From Pseudoalteromonas aliena SW19 (GTDB lineage: Bacteria > Pseudomonadota > Gammaproteobacteria > Enterobacterales > Alteromonadaceae), in the NCBI RefSeq assembly GCF_014905615.1, contig NZ_AQGU01000027.1, positions 62,001 through 126,000 on the forward strand: DNA of 64,000 nucleotides. The letters run 5' to 3'. Positions within the stretch are counted from its first letter, which is position 1, and every line of letters starts with the position of its first letter. The position numbers were made by a program, and so were the translations under genes. The notes under the pieces are model-generated. The model had not been told where the DNA came from. It saw only the letters and a program-made list of their open reading frames with translations, and searched no databases. Shown piece by piece: positions 9,003 through 17,668 of this stretch.

Positions 9003-9481
9003 ATGTCTAAAATTCATCTTTTATTTACTTTTCCTGCCTATTTTGACGTTATCTTCTTTGCATAACTATTTCCTGTTCTTATTCTGAGTATGCATAAACC
9101 TTTGCAGACAAAGTACGCAATAGTCTCTATATTTTGAAGTGTTCAATTTTTAACTAAGTTGTTAAATGTAGCTAACGTGAAGATAAATGTTTTTAAAGTA
9201 GAGTATTAAGCTGTTTATAGTTATTTATACTAAAAATTTGACAGTCGTTTTTAGAGAAAACGACTCGCGGCTAAAAGTACCTCTAAAATTCTTTTTATAT
9301 GAATTTCTATTTATGAAATGTCAGTATATCTTCGCAAAGTTACTGAAAAACCTCTTAAAATCAATGAATCTAGCATATAACAGGATAGACCTGATATTGC
9401 TTGGAATTTAAAAATAATAAGGGTATCGTAACCCAGACAACACCTCTCACTTTAACTTAAATTGCAGGATACAATCGCGTT
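9003..9481 (+). other. Gene-free 480-base region upstream of the malic enzyme, with one strong hairpin
   Basis: No convincing reading frame on either strand; the DNA is very AT-rich. The only clear structure is a perfect 9-base stem, AGTCGTTTT (9243-9251) / AAAACGACT (9257-9265), with a five-base loop and no following T-run. Further on, GGGT/ACCC at 9421-9434 is a weak inverted repeat. The length is unusual in this otherwise compact genome and could hold a long leader or a small RNA; I cannot identify one. Confidence 0.4.
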
Positions 9482-10723
9482 ATGTCAGACTTTCGTGAAC
9501 AAGCACTACATTACCATTCTCATCCCGTTCCAGGAAAAATCAGCATTGAGCTAACCAAGCCTGCCGAAACGGTTCAAGATTTAGCCCTAGCATATAGCCC
9601 AGGTGTTGCTGAACCTGTGCGTGAAATTGCTGCTGATCCTGCAAATGCTTATAAATATACCGGTAAAGGTAATATGGTTGCGGTCATTACTAATGGTACT
9701 GCAATTTTAGGTCTGGGTAATTTAGGGCCACTCGCATCTAAACCCGTAATGGAAGGCAAGGCTTTATTATTTAAGCGTTTTGCAGGCCTAGATTCGATTG
9801 ATATTGAAGTTAAGCACCGTACTACCGAAGACTTTATAAATACAGTTGCAAATATAGCAGATACATTTGGTGGTATTAATCTCGAAGATATTAAAGCACC
9901 AGAGTGTTTTGAAATCGAAAAAGCGTTAATTGAGCGCTGTAGCATTCCAGTTTTTCATGACGATCAACACGGCACCGCCATTGTTACCGCAGCAGGTATG
10001 CTTAATGCGCTTGAGGTACAGGGAAAGTCAATTGAAGATGCGACTATTGTTTGTTTAGGGGCCGGTGCCGCTGCTGTTGCGTGTATGGAGTTACTAATTA
10101 AGTGTGGTGCACTACGCGAGCATATCTATATGTTAGATCGCAAAGGGGTTATTCACACACGCCGTGATGATTTAAATGAGTACAAGCAATTGTTTGCCAA
10201 TAATACCGATAAACGTACGTTGCAAGATGTAATTGCAGACGCAGATGTATTTGTTGGTGTATCGGGACCTAATTTATTAGGTGCTGAAGATTTAAAGTTA
10301 ATGGCTGATAAGCCGGTTGTGTTTGCGTGCTCAAACCCAGATCCTGAAATAGATCCTGCACTCGCACACAGCGCACGTAGCGATTTAATTATGGCAACAG
10401 GGCGCTCTGATTACCCTAATCAGGTTAACAATGTTTTATGTTTCCCGTTTATTTTCCGTGGCGCACTTGATGTTCGTGCAAGCGCGATAAACGACGAAAT
10501 GAAAATAGCCGCAGTAGAAGCTATTCGCAGTATTGCTAAAGAGCCTGTACCGGCTGAAGTATTAAAAGCCGCAGGTGTAGATAAGTTAGAATTTGGCGCT
10601 CATTATATTATTCCAAAGCCGATGGACCCACGTTTACTTCCACGTATAGCAAGAGCGGTTGCTCTTGCTGCTGTTGAGTCGGGTGTAGCGCGTATTGAGC
10701 TACCTGAAAACTATATGCAGTAA
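9482..10723 (+). CDS. Malic enzyme, short form (malate oxidoreductase, decarboxylating)
   Basis: A 413-residue malic enzyme that converts malate to pyruvate and CO2 with reduction of NAD(P). Seen motifs: the malate-binding SPGVAEPVREIA near residue 40, the catalytic Lys/Asp region GLGNLGPLASKPVMEGKALLFK, IKAPECFEIE, the metal-site FHDDQHGTA, the Rossmann loop CLGAGAAAVACMELL, and FACSNPDPEI. It lacks the C-terminal phosphotransacetylase-like domain of the long MaeB (about 760 residues), so it resembles the standalone bacterial type. Cofactor preference is not clear from the loop. It lies between rpmE and metJ, a place without this gene in E. coli. The reading frame ends inside the first unit of a 12-base tandem repeat. 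Confidence 0.93.
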   Translation: MSDFREQALHYHSHPVPGKISIELTKPAETVQDLALAYSPGVAEPVREIAADPANAYKYTGKGNMVAVITNGTAILGLGNLGPLASKPVMEGKALLFKRFAGLDSIDIEVKHRTTEDFINTVANIADTFGGINLEDIKAPECFEIEKALIERCSIPVFHDDQHGTAIVTAAGMLNALEVQGKSIEDATIVCLGAGAAAVACMELLIKCGALREHIYMLDRKGVIHTRRDDLNEYKQLFANNTDKRTLQDVIADADVFVGVSGPNLLGAEDLKLMADKPVVFACSNPDPEIDPALAHSARSDLIMATGRSDYPNQVNNVLCFPFIFRGALDVRASAINDEMKIAAVEAIRSIAKEPVPAEVLKAAGVDKLEFGAHYIIPKPMDPRLLPRIARAVALAAVESGVARIELPENYMQ

Positions 10724-10786
10724 AGTATGCAGTAAAGTATGCAGTAAAGTATGCAGTAAAGTATGCAGTAAAATATGCAGTAAAAT
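10715..10786 (+). repeat. 12-base tandem repeat, six units, at the malic enzyme stop codon
   Basis: Six consecutive copies of ATGCAGTAAAGT start at 10715, 10727, 10739, 10751, 10763 and 10775; the last two end in AAAT or AAAAT-like variants. The first unit encodes the final Met-Gln and stop of the malic enzyme. Because 12 is a multiple of three, every unit keeps the same in-frame ATG CAG TAA. It looks like slippage expansion of the gene's terminal codons. Confidence 0.97.
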
Positions 10787-10797
10787 TCAGTTATAAA

Positions 10798-10827
10798 AAA
10801 ACCTCAGTAATTACTGAGGTTTTTTAT
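10798..10827. terminator. Bidirectional terminator between the malic enzyme and metJ
   Basis: A perfect 20-base palindrome, ACCTCAGTAA followed by TTACTGAGGT (10801-10820), with As on the left and Ts on the right. It can end transcription from both the plus-strand malic enzyme and the minus-strand metJ. Confidence 0.9.
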
Positions 10828-10840
10828 GTTTTTTAAACGC

Positions 10841-11161
10841 TTAATCTTCATTTAAAACAGGTACTTCAAGCCCCATTTCTTGCATTATTTTTTTCACTTC
10901 TTCAGGTACTTTTTCGGCATTATCTTTACGTAAATCGTCGTCATTAGGTAAAGGTTGGCCTGTAAATGCATGTAAAAAAGCTTCGCATAATAGTTCACTG
11001 TTTGTCGCATGGCGTAGGTTACTAATTTGACGACGTGTACGTTCATCAGTTAATACTTTTAATACATTTAGTGGGATCGAAACGGTGATCTTTTTAACTT
11101 GTTCTGATTTTTTACCGTGTTCTGCGTATGGGTGAATATACTCACCATTCCATTTAGCCAT
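10841..11161 (-). CDS. metJ: Methionine repressor MetJ
   Basis: A 106-residue ribbon-helix-helix repressor, the usual length (E. coli 105). The N-terminus [20 protein letters not shown] and the DNA-contacting beta ribbon [15 protein letters not shown] are diagnostic. With S-adenosylmethionine as corepressor it binds tandem 8-base Met boxes. It is divergent from metB across a 198-base region that contains such boxes, so it probably controls both metBL and itself. Confidence 0.98.
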   Translation of the reverse strand: MAKWNGEYIHPYAEHGKKSEQVKKITVSIPLNVLKVLTDERTRRQISNLRHATNSELLCEAFLHAFTGQPLPNDDDLRKDNAEKVPEEVKKIMQEMGLEVPVLNED

Positions 11162-11268
11162 AAGATGTATCGTTGCCTCAGATTATTAATTGCTCACACA
11201 AGATAAAAGCGTGTGAATATGCGTGAAATTCTATCGATTTAAAAAAGATAGTCAAATACTTGTTATTT

Positions 11269-11339
11269 AGCCATCTAGCGGTTTAAATGTTTTGACTTCT
11301 TAAATTGAATAAACTACTCTTTTAGACGTCTAAACATCC
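11269..11339. promoter_or_regulatory. Met-box array (MetJ operator) between metJ and metB
   Basis: Relative to the consensus AGACGTCT, four contiguous 8-mers in register at 11269, 11277, 11285 and 11293 match at 6, 5, 5 and 6 positions. A separate perfect AGACGTCT lies at 11324-11331, followed by AAACATCC (5 of 8). MetJ binds cooperatively to tandem imperfect boxes, so two operator clusters are plausible, one probably serving metJ and one metB. Confidence 0.8.
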
Positions 11340-11359
11340 AAATTAATTAGGTGACAAGT

Positions 11360-12607
11360 ATGAGTGGAAAAAATAAAGCAACTATTGCAGTGCGTAGCGG
11401 TATAGAGGCTGATAAACAGCATGGTGCAGTGGTGGCTCCACTCTATTTGTCGACAACGTATTCGTTTGCTGATTTTGATACTAAGCGCCAATATGATTAC
11501 GGCCGTAGCGGTAATCCTAATCGTGATATTTTAGCTGAAACGCTTGCAGAGCTCGAAGGTGGGGCGCGTGGCATTATTACAGCTACAGGCATGGCTGCTG
11601 TGCATTTAGCTACGCAGCTACTTAATCACGACGATACATTGGTGATCCCACACGACTGTTACGGTGGTAGTTATCGTTTATTTACTTCATTACAAAAGCG
11701 CGGCTTATTAAAACTTAAAGTTTTAGACTTAACTAAACAACAGAGCCTTGATCAAATATTAGAGATTAAACCAAAATTAATTTGGATAGAAACACCCAGT
11801 AACCCAGTATTACGTTTAACTGATATTAAAGCGGTCACTGAAATTGCAAAACAATGCGGTGCATTGGTTGCAGCAGATAACACATTTTTGTCACCAGCAT
11901 TACAAAACCCAATTAAATTTGGAGTAGACATTGTCGTGCACTCTACAACTAAGTATATCAATGGCCATTCGGATGTTGTTGGTGGTGCAGTCATAACCGC
12001 AACACAAGCACTGGGTGATGAACTTGCTTGGTGGGCAAATAATATTGGTATTACAGGGGCACCTTTTGATAGCTACTTAACATTACGAGGTTTGCGTACC
12101 TTAAATATCCGTTTAAAACAGCACCAAGAAAACGCATTAGCAATTGCTAAGTATCTTGAAGAATCTGAGTTTGTTAGCCAAGTTTATTATCCAGGTCTTG
12201 AGTCGCATCCTCAACATGAATTAGCGAAAGCACAGCAGCTTGGTTTTGGTGGCATGGTTAGCTTTGATATTAAAGGCGACATACACGATGCGGCTGCATT
12301 TTTAACAAGCTTAAAAGAGTTTAGTTTAGCTGAGTCATTAGGGGGAGTGGAGAGTCTAATTTGCCACCCTGCGACAATGACTCATGCAGGAATGGAAGAA
12401 GAAGCACGCTTAGAAGCGGGGGTGGGCGATACGCTTATCCGTATTTCGGTTGGTATTGAAGATATACATGATTTACTTGCAGACTTTGATCGCGTATTTA
12501 ATCTTGTTAAACCAGGGTATAAAAAGAACGAAAGTCACGCAGGGAAAAGGGCTGGCGTTTCTAATAACAATGTTAAATTAAGTGCTGCTCATCCGGCACT
12601 TTGGTGA
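11360..12607 (+). CDS. metB: Cystathionine gamma-synthase
   Basis: A 415-residue PLP enzyme of the Cys/Met metabolism family. It joins an activated homoserine ester with cysteine to give cystathionine, the first transsulfuration step to methionine. Visible features: the substrate loop YDYGRSGNPNRDILAETLAELEGG, the PLP-binding lysine in HSTTKYINGHSDVVGG (about residue 195), and SLGGVESLICHPATMTHA near the C-terminus. The ATG at 11360 is preferred to the GTG at 11351, because AGGTGA at 11349-11354 is its ribosome site. Downstream metL starts 5 bases after the stop. Assignment as MetB rather than a lyase relies on context with metJ and metL. Confidence 0.93.
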   Translation: MSGKNKATIAVRSGIEADKQHGAVVAPLYLSTTYSFADFDTKRQYDYGRSGNPNRDILAETLAELEGGARGIITATGMAAVHLATQLLNHDDTLVIPHDCYGGSYRLFTSLQKRGLLKLKVLDLTKQQSLDQILEIKPKLIWIETPSNPVLRLTDIKAVTEIAKQCGALVAADNTFLSPALQNPIKFGVDIVVHSTTKYINGHSDVVGGAVITATQALGDELAWWANNIGITGAPFDSYLTLRGLRTLNIRLKQHQENALAIAKYLEESEFVSQVYYPGLESHPQHELAKAQQLGFGGMVSFDIKGDIHDAAAFLTSLKEFSLAESLGGVESLICHPATMTHAGMEEEARLEAGVGDTLIRISVGIEDIHDLLADFDRVFNLVKPGYKKNESHAGKRAGVSNNNVKLSAAHPALW

Positions 12608-12612
12608 TTAAA

Positions 12613-14973
12613 ATGGATTGGTACAATATGGTTAACTGTGTACATAAATTTGGCGGTTCGAGCTTAGGGTCGGCCGAACGTTATCAAAGTGTGGCAAAAA
12701 TTATTTTAGGGCACACTCAACTAGGTGATTGTGTGGTTGTGTCGGCATCAGGTAAAACAACCGATACCTTAGTAACTTTGTGGCAAAGCTATCAACAAAA
12801 AGACACGCAAGCTGTTGCTGATATTGTGTTGCAGTTGAGTAATCATCAAGGTGATTTAATTGAACAATTACTGCGCGCAGATGTTAAGCGCAATGCATTA
12901 CATACATTAAACGAAGAGTTAAATTTAATCGCTGAGCTTGCTCAAAATGGACAGTTACAAGAATCTGCATTGCTTGCTCATGGGGAATTATGGTCGGCGC
13001 GTTTATTGGCCGCTTATTTACAGCAGCTTAATGTTGAAGCTTGCCTGCAAGATGCCAGAAATCTGTTTATCTTAAATGACGGGCAATTATTACATGCGCA
13101 AAATATTCAACAATGTAGTGAGTTAATTGCCAGTAATAAAATTAATGTCGTCACTGGGTTCATTGCGTCCAACAGCCTTGGTGATACCGTAACGCTTGGG
13201 CGTAATGGCAGCGATTACAGCGCGACTTTATTAGCAAGTTACTGTAATGCAAAGCACGTAAGTATCTGGACTGATACGCAAGGTATATTTAGCGCCGATC
13301 CCCGTAAAGTAAATAAAGCGATTAAGTACGCAAAAGTGTGTCGCGGGCAAGCGAATTTGCTAGCCAGATTAGGCAATCCTGTTTTGCATGCAAAAACACT
13401 ATCCCCACTTAAAAATACCGACATAAAACTTGCTGTGCGCAGTAGTTACGATGTACAAGCCAGCCAAACCGATATAGTTAAAGAAGGCTGTGTAAAACAA
13501 AAGCGTTTTATAACAACCTTACAGAATGTCGATTTATTAGTTATTGAAGGTCTGAGTGAAGGTGAGGTTACTCATGTTAGCCAGCTTATTCAGCACAGCC
13601 TTCATCATTTTAGTCAAAATGGAGATACGTATTTAGTGGTACCAGCAGCTTCAACGTATCAGGTAGTAAGCTACTTCGCTGGCAGAGCGAATATTAGTGA
13701 ATCGAATTTAAATGGTTGTGCGGTTTTAGCTCCTGAGCAGGACGTAAATACGTTAGCTTTACATGCCCTTGATTTACTCAACCTACAAAGTATTCAGCCT
13801 CGTTTTGTACATCAAGGTGATGGCTATGTATTACTACTGACAGATCAATTAATTGATAGTGATATTTTAAGTATATTACACGATAAGCTTATTAATAAAG
13901 GGCAAGAAGTTGCGCTGATAGTGGCAGGGCTGGGTAATGTCGGTGAAGTATTTATTGAGCAGCTATCTACTCAACTCGATCGTTTATCGGATAACTTTAG
14001 CGTCAAACTTGTGGGGTTAGTGCGCTCGACACAGATGCTATTTAATGCCAGTGGTATCAATACAGTACAATGGAAAACTCAATGGCAACATGAAGCAAAT
14101 AACTACAATGAACATGATTTATTGAGCGCGATCAATGAGCTAGATTATGAGCATAAAGTAGTTGTTGATATAACCGCCAGTGAAAAATTTAGTGCGTTAT
14201 ATACTGATCTTGTTGAACGCAATTGCCATTTAATTAGCGCTAATAAATATGCAGGAACAGCTCCAACTATTTGGTATGAATCACTGTGTAAAAGCATTAC
14301 AGAAAAAAACTTGCATTGGCGCTATAACACAAGTGTTGGAGCTGGTTTACCAATTAACTTTGCACTCGCTGATTTACAAAATAGTGGCGACAAAATTACG
14401 CGCATAGAAGGTGTTTTCTCAGGGACATTATCGTGGTTATGTAGTAAATATGATGGTTCAAAAGCATTTTCTGATTTAGTGCTCGAAGCACAAAATATGG
14501 GCTTTACAGAGCCTGACCCTAGAGAGGATTTATCGGGTCGAGATATGCAGCGCAAGTTGCTGATTTTAGCGCGTGAGCTGGGCATTAAATTAGACCTTGA
14601 CGATATAGCGTTATCGGCACTTATGCCCGATGAGCTGGCTCAAGGTAGTTGGAATGATTTTATTGATCAAAAAGATCAGTTAGATGAATTTATAAAAGCG
14701 CATGCCCATAAAGCGCAATTAGAGAATTCAGTTCTTCGTTACACGGGGTTATTAGAAATAAATCAAGGTAAAGTAACCGCGAAGGTTGGTATCAGTTATG
14801 TAGCAAAAGGCAATGCTTTGGCGAACTTAACACCTGGCGACAATATATTTGTAATTAACAGTCAATGGTACAGCGATAACGCGTTAGTTATTCAGGGTCC
14901 AGGTGCTGGAAAGGAAGTTACAGCAGCTGGCATTCACTCAGATTTATATTGGCTGATGCAAAATTTAAAGTGA
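12613..14973 (+). CDS. metL: Bifunctional aspartokinase II / homoserine dehydrogenase II
   Basis: A 786-residue fusion enzyme, against 810 in E. coli MetL. The N-terminal aspartokinase has KFGGSSLGSAERY, GFIASN and TLGRNGSDYSATLLA. A short regulatory linker follows. The homoserine dehydrogenase begins near residue 445 with VAGLGNVGEVFIEQL and contains GTLSWLCSKYDG and TEPDPREDLSGRDMQRK. It catalyses the first and third steps from aspartate to homoserine. Start at 12613 is chosen because the end of metB supplies GGTGA five bases upstream; TTG at 12601 and ATG at 12628 are alternatives. It forms the metBL operon under MetJ control. Confidence 0.95.
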   Translation: MDWYNMVNCVHKFGGSSLGSAERYQSVAKIILGHTQLGDCVVVSASGKTTDTLVTLWQSYQQKDTQAVADIVLQLSNHQGDLIEQLLRADVKRNALHTLNEELNLIAELAQNGQLQESALLAHGELWSARLLAAYLQQLNVEACLQDARNLFILNDGQLLHAQNIQQCSELIASNKINVVTGFIASNSLGDTVTLGRNGSDYSATLLASYCNAKHVSIWTDTQGIFSADPRKVNKAIKYAKVCRGQANLLARLGNPVLHAKTLSPLKNTDIKLAVRSSYDVQASQTDIVKEGCVKQKRFITTLQNVDLLVIEGLSEGEVTHVSQLIQHSLHHFSQNGDTYLVVPAASTYQVVSYFAGRANISESNLNGCAVLAPEQDVNTLALHALDLLNLQSIQPRFVHQGDGYVLLLTDQLIDSDILSILHDKLINKGQEVALIVAGLGNVGEVFIEQLSTQLDRLSDNFSVKLVGLVRSTQMLFNASGINTVQWKTQWQHEANNYNEHDLLSAINELDYEHKVVVDITASEKFSALYTDLVERNCHLISANKYAGTAPTIWYESLCKSITEKNLHWRYNTSVGAGLPINFALADLQNSGDKITRIEGVFSGTLSWLCSKYDGSKAFSDLVLEAQNMGFTEPDPREDLSGRDMQRKLLILARELGIKLDLDDIALSALMPDELAQGSWNDFIDQKDQLDEFIKAHAHKAQLENSVLRYTGLLEINQGKVTAKVGISYVAKGNALANLTPGDNIFVINSQWYSDNALVIQGPGAGKEVTAAGIHSDLYWLMQNLK

Positions 14974-14991
14974 TAGCATATAGTCAAAAGC

Positions 14992-15024
14992 AAACAGGCA
15001 GCTAAATTAGCTGCCTGTTTATTT
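14992..15024. terminator. Terminator between metL and mrcA
   Basis: A 14-base perfect stem, AAACAGGCAGCTAA / TTAGCTGCCTGTTT, around a single base (14992-15020), with As before it and TTTATTT after it. The palindrome can serve both convergent genes. Confidence 0.88.
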
Positions 15025-15035
15025 GCGAAAGTAAC

Positions 15036-17537
15036 CTAAAATAGCTCTTCTTCAGTTTTAGTCTCTTCTTCAAAAATATCAGTTGGCTGCGAAAGTACGT
15101 ATTTCGTTGGTGCAGTGCCTTTATCAAAGTATTCAAACCGGCTGGTATAGTCATTTTTATGGCTTAACAAGCCAGTCGCTAAATCAATTCGAATTGAAAT
15201 AAGACCTTCAGGTGGCTCTATCGGCGCCTCTGGTACGCCCTCAAGTGCGGCTTTCATGAATTCAATCCATGCTGGTTGAGCTGTTTTTGCTCCAGACTCA
15301 GCTCCTGATATTTGACTACTATCAAGATTATTATTGTATGTTGAACGACCTAAAGGGTTTCCAGGGTTGTCAAAGCCAACCCAAACAGAGGTTAGCGCAT
15401 TTTTATTAAATCCACTAAACCAAGTATCAACGGAGTTATTAGTCGTGCCTGTTTTGCCAGAAAGATCGCGGCGATCTAATGCTTGAGCACGCCACCCCGT
15501 ACCGCTCCAGCCAGTTTTTTGCGCCCAACTACCTCCGCCCCAAATACCACTGTGCATAGCGTCAGCAATTAAAAATGCATTTTGCTTAGAAATAATACGT
15601 GGCGCACATTGTGTGATTTGGTTAGTTTCATTCTCATTATTTTGAGTTGTAAAGTTAGTAGGGATAGTTGTTGCTTTATTCATTTCTTCATCGCATACAA
15701 CAACAGGGTTTGTTTTAAATAATATATTGCCGTAGGGGTCTTGAATTTCAGAGATAAAATAAGGTTCTATTAGGTGCCCACCATTGGCAAATGCACTCAT
15801 ACCACGGGCTAGTTCAAGTGGAGTTATTGATGCACTACCTAGTGCTAATGATTCACTGCGGTTTATATCTTCATCTTTAAAGCCAAATTTTAGTAAGTGA
15901 TCGGCGGTACGTTGCAGCCCTACACCACGAAGCAAACGTACGGAAATAACGTTTTTAGATTGTGCTAAAGCGCGGCGAATACGAATCGGTCCATTATAAA
16001 TAGCGGGGCTGTTTTCTGGGCGCCATGCTACGCCTTGCCCCTTATCCCATAAATTTATAGGCGCATCATTTAATATAGACGCTAAGGTGTAACCCTTTTC
16101 AAGCGCTGCCGAATAAATGAAAGGTTTAATGTTTGAACCCACTTGGCGTTTAGCTTGCACCGCTCGGTTATATTGGCTCTGCTCAAAACTGTAACCACCT
16201 ACAATTGCTTTAATGCGTCCGTCTTGAGGATTGAGCGATACAATCGCACTTGATGGCTCAGGTATTTGGCTTAGCAAATAACTGTCGTCATTATTTTTAC
16301 GAAGCCATATTTGCATACCTGGTGCTAGGATGTCGGTCGCCGCTTTTGGTGCAAAGCTCTGGCGGTAACGCGTAATGTATTTACGCGCCCATTTTAAATT
16401 ATCCCAAGTAAGTGTGCTTTGCGTACCATTTTTGAGAATAACATCAGCTGTTTTTTCATTAACAGCAACTACAACCGCGATTTTTAGAGAGCCTAGTTCT
16501 TGTACGTTTTGTAGCTCATTAATAATTTGTGATTTGCTAAGTACTGATTGAGTTTCTTGCTCCCACAACACCTTTACAGGGCCTCTAAAGCCATGTCGCA
16601 TATCATAGTTGTGCAAATTATTGATCAGTGCTGTTTGTGCTGCTTGTTGTACTTTAGATTCAACCGTTGTAAAAATTTTATAGCCAGAATTATACGCTTT
16701 ATCAATTCCGTAACGGGCAACCATCTCTGCACGTACCATCTCAGATATATAAGGTGCATATAAATCAATTTCTGCCCCATGAAAATAAGCGGTTATAGGT
16801 TGATTTGTTGCGTCATTATATTCGGACTGCGTTATGTACTTTTCTGTCAGCATGCGGCCAAGTACTACATTACGACGAGACTTTGCACGTGTGGGGTTAC
16901 GAATAGGATTGAGTGCTGACGGTGCTTTAGGTAAACCTGCGATCATTGCCATTTGTGCAAGTGTTAAATCTTTTAATTCTTTTCCGTAATACACTTGTGC
17001 GGCGGCACCAATACCAAATGCACGATTGCCTAATTCTATTTTGTTTAGATAAAGTTCAAGGATTTCATCTTTTGTTAATATATTTTCTATATGTAGCGCA
17101 ATAAATATTTCTTTAACTTTACGGATATACGCTTTTTCGCGGGTAAGGAAAAAGTTACGCGCTAATTGCATTGTTATTGTACTAGCACCTTGTTTTTTCT
17201 CACCAGTAGAAATAAGTACTAACGCCGAGCGTACTATTCCGATAGGATCTATACCAATGTGGCTGTAAAACCGATTATCTTCTGTTGCTAAAAAAGCATT
17301 GATTAAAGGTGTTGGTATTTCGTTTATAGTAACGGGAATACGTCGTTTTTCGCCAAATTGATTTATTAAAAGCCCATCTTTAGTGAATACTTGCATGGGG
17401 GTTTGCAGTTGCACGTCTTTCAAAACTTGAACGCTAGGGATATCCGATTTAACGTAATAATAAAGGCTGATTAAAGTGATCAGTCCAAGTAACGTGCAAA
17501 TGATAAAAAATTGTAAAGTTCGTTTTAATAAAATCAC
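15036..17537 (-). CDS. mrcA: Penicillin-binding protein 1A (PBP1a, class A)
   Basis: An 833-residue bifunctional peptidoglycan synthase. A signal-anchor helix (residues about 8-28) is followed by the GT51 glycosyltransferase domain with EDNRFYSHIGIDPIGI and the GASTITMQLARNFFLTRE signature. After an OB-like insert comes the transpeptidase: SxxK as GSNIKPF, SxN as QSKNV and KTG as SGKTGTTNN. Length matches E. coli PBP1a (850). It is divergent from pilM, an arrangement conserved across gammaproteobacteria. It polymerises and cross-links glycan on the outer face of the inner membrane. Confidence 0.97.
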   Translation of the reverse strand: MILLKRTLQFFIICTLLGLITLISLYYYVKSDIPSVQVLKDVQLQTPMQVFTKDGLLINQFGEKRRIPVTINEIPTPLINAFLATEDNRFYSHIGIDPIGIVRSALVLISTGEKKQGASTITMQLARNFFLTREKAYIRKVKEIFIALHIENILTKDEILELYLNKIELGNRAFGIGAAAQVYYGKELKDLTLAQMAMIAGLPKAPSALNPIRNPTRAKSRRNVVLGRMLTEKYITQSEYNDATNQPITAYFHGAEIDLYAPYISEMVRAEMVARYGIDKAYNSGYKIFTTVESKVQQAAQTALINNLHNYDMRHGFRGPVKVLWEQETQSVLSKSQIINELQNVQELGSLKIAVVVAVNEKTADVILKNGTQSTLTWDNLKWARKYITRYRQSFAPKAATDILAPGMQIWLRKNNDDSYLLSQIPEPSSAIVSLNPQDGRIKAIVGGYSFEQSQYNRAVQAKRQVGSNIKPFIYSAALEKGYTLASILNDAPINLWDKGQGVAWRPENSPAIYNGPIRIRRALAQSKNVISVRLLRGVGLQRTADHLLKFGFKDEDINRSESLALGSASITPLELARGMSAFANGGHLIEPYFISEIQDPYGNILFKTNPVVVCDEEMNKATTIPTNFTTQNNENETNQITQCAPRIISKQNAFLIADAMHSGIWGGGSWAQKTGWSGTGWRAQALDRRDLSGKTGTTNNSVDTWFSGFNKNALTSVWVGFDNPGNPLGRSTYNNNLDSSQISGAESGAKTAQPAWIEFMKAALEGVPEAPIEPPEGLISIRIDLATGLLSHKNDYTSRFEYFDKGTAPTKYVLSQPTDIFEEETKTEEELF

Positions 17538-17668
17538 TTATATTTCCCTAAATTGACTCCCAATTATGCATGGAGACTGCTAGTATATATTGATTAAAAA
17601 ATGAATAATATTTTTTCAGATAAAAATTATAACTTGTTTATTATTAAAACAAAGGTCAAGTTGCAAAC

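Noticed and set aside
10715..10786. CRISPR-like array
   Set aside because: The repeat units are 12 bases with no spacers, and no cas genes are in the window. It is a simple tandem repeat.
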